Part shown: positions 62,795-64,000 of the stretch, piece by piece | Layout of the letters: every line of letters starts with the position of its first letter | Position numbering within the stretch: the stretch's first letter is position 1 | Assembly: GCA_965223775.1 (NCBI GenBank) | Contig: OZ245021.1 | Location: 4,960,001 to 5,024,000, forward strand | DNA length: 64,000 nt | Origin: JAJDXW01 sp965223775 | GTDB taxonomy: Bacteria; Pseudomonadota; Gammaproteobacteria; HK1 | Reading direction: 5' to 3' | Made by a program: the position numbers and the translations under genes | The notes under the pieces: model-generated | The model's input: the letters and a program-made list of their open reading frames with translations, nothing else | The model's database searches: none | What the model was told of the DNA's origin: nothing

Positions 62795-63798
62795 GCGGCG
62801 GCGTCCCGGCGGGCGTTCGCGGCACACCGCTCGGGGGTCAGGACGCAGCGGTAGCCCCACCCCGCTCCGATCTCCGTGAACGGAATCGGGTCGGGGCTGC
62901 AGGCTCCCTCTGCAAAGGTGCAACGGTTGCGGAAGTGACACCCCCCGAGATCACCGACGAGGGTCGGCACGACCCCGGCGATGGATCCCAGATGCTCCCC
63001 CGGCCTGGTTCGACCGGGTACCGGAACGCAACCGAGGAGGGCCTGCGTATAGGGGTGCAGCGGGTTGGCGAAGATCTCCTCGACAGTCCCGGCCTCGACG
63101 ATCTGGCCGGCGTACATGACAGCCACCCGCGAGGCCACCCGGGCGACGATGCCGAGGTCGTGGGTGATCAGGATCATGCCCATCCGCAGCCGTTTCTGAA
63201 GCGACGCCAGCAAGTTCAGGATCTGCGCCTGGATGGTGACGTCGAGGGCGGTGGTGGGCTCGTCGGCGATGACCAGATCGGGACCGCACATGAGCGCCAT
63301 GGCGATCATGACCCGCTGCCTGAGCCCGCCCGAAAGTTGATGGGGATACTGCTTCAACCGGCTGGCGGCCGCGGTGATGCCAACCGTATCCAGCAGATGG
63401 ACCGCCCGGTCCCGGGCCGCCACGCGGCTTGCCTTTTCGTGGCGCAGGTAGGTCTCCACGAGCTGGTTGCCGACGGTGTAGGAGGGATTGAGCGACGTCA
63501 TGGGCTCCTGGAAGATCATCGCCATCTGCTTGCCGCGAACGTCCGCCATCTGGCGCTCGCTGAAGGTGGTGAGGTCGTAATCCTTGAACACCAGACGATC
63601 GGACTCGCGCCGCGCCAACTTCGGCAACAACCCCATGACGGCGAGGGCGGTCAGCGACTTGCCGCAGCCCGACTCGCCGACGATGCAAAGAGTCTCGCCG
63701 CGCTCGACCGCGAAGTCGGCGGCGCGGACCGGGCGAAAGCCGGTCGCAACGGCGGGGAACGAGACGGAGAGCCCGCGGACCTCGAGGAGGGAGCTCAA
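62791..63798 (-). CDS. Dipeptide-type ABC ATPase (DppD/OppD-like, third system)
   Basis: A 335-residue ATPase: Walker A GESGCGKSL, MAMIFQEPMTSLNPSYTVG, signature QLSGGLRQRVMIAMAL, Walker B LVIADEPTTALD, switch ILITHDLGIVAR, tail NPLHPYTQALLGC and GCHFRNRCTFAEGAC. The likely start is a TTG that overlaps the stop of the upstream permease (TTGA at 63795-63798); no ATG lies near. A weak start after a tightly coupled gene is plausible. Confidence 0.89.
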
Positions 63799-64000
63799 TT
63801 CCGGCCCTCGGGCGCGGTCACGTCACGCACGCCGTCCCCCAACAGGTTGATCGCGAGTATCAGAGTGAAAAGAGCCACCCCGGGGATCGTGATCATCCAG
63901 GGATCGAAGAACATGTCCGTCTTGGCCTCCGAGATCATCAAACCCCAGGAAGGCAGTGGCGGCTTCACGCCAAGCCCGAGGAAGGACAGGACGGCCTCGA
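63795..64000 (-). CDS. Dipeptide-type ABC permease DppC (5' end outside window)
   Basis: The last 68 codons of a DppC-type permease: EAVLSFLGLGVKPPLPSWGL, MISEAKTDMFFDPWMITIPG, then helix VALFTLILAINLLGDGVRDV and the end TAPEGRN. The rest lies beyond the window edge. First visible gene of the long minus-strand transporter/GGT operon. Confidence 0.9.
   Translation of the reverse strand, partial: EAVLSFLGLGVKPPLPSWGLMISEAKTDMFFDPWMITIPGVALFTLILAINLLGDGVRDVTAPEGRN

Overview
The window is GC-rich and encodes Tat- and Sec-exported periplasmic proteins, an outer-membrane barrel fragment, a Sox/flavocytochrome c sulfur-oxidation operon and many binding-protein-dependent ABC transporters. This suggests a Gram-negative proteobacterium that takes up organic compounds and oxidises reduced sulfur. 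Many insertion sequences, gene fragments, frameshifts, toxin-antitoxin pairs and an ankyrin-repeat remnant suggest a fluid, possibly host-associated genome. I cannot name a genus. No rRNA, credible tRNA or CRISPR array was seen.

Layout. 1-14.5 kb is a mobile/defence-type region: an IS3 transposase piece, the tail of one tyrosine recombinase joined to a complete second one (recombinase-in-trio-like) with palindromes after it, a very large SIR2-domain gene split at a G8 tract, a frameshifted cold-shock gene, a KAP P-loop NTPase gene split by a one-base shift, an IS1634-family element and an IS1595-family transposase with a small passenger gene. 14.6-22.3 kb holds a VapBC-like pair, a small-molecule catabolism cluster (CMD-family protein, Asp/Glu racemase-family enzyme, flavin reductase), remnants of a beta-barrel protein and a LysR regulator, a large Old-Yellow-Enzyme-type FMN/Fe-S/FAD oxidoreductase, and a YeeE/TsuA-like transporter. 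That transporter is convergent with soxY-soxZ-fccA-fccB (22.3-25.1 kb). 25.2-27.4 kb is a methyltransferase/endonuclease pair.

28-36 kb contains two near-identical ketopantoate-reductase paralogues. Each has the same divergent leader sequence next to it. Only the second copy keeps the small AtzG-like subunit and amidase, with a HicAB pair inserted between reductase and leader. Between the paralogues lie exported proteins of unknown role (one DUF2145-like) and an inverted repeat built from the end of a flavin-reductase gene.

36-64 kb is dominated by transport: two dipeptide-type ATPases with a decayed permease, and an orphan binding protein cut off from its probable promoter by a precise IS1595 insertion (27-bp terminal repeats, 8-bp target duplication); a nitrate/sulfonate-type ABC system followed by a gamma-glutamyltransferase and an amidase; a permease/permease/ATPase/ATPase operon without a binding protein; and a long minus-strand series (permease, two ATPases, two gamma-glutamyltransferases, binding protein, two permeases). 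Three gamma-glutamyltransferases beside peptide importers suggest scavenging of glutathione or other gamma-glutamyl compounds as nitrogen and sulfur sources. This fits the sulfur-oxidation genes but is inference.
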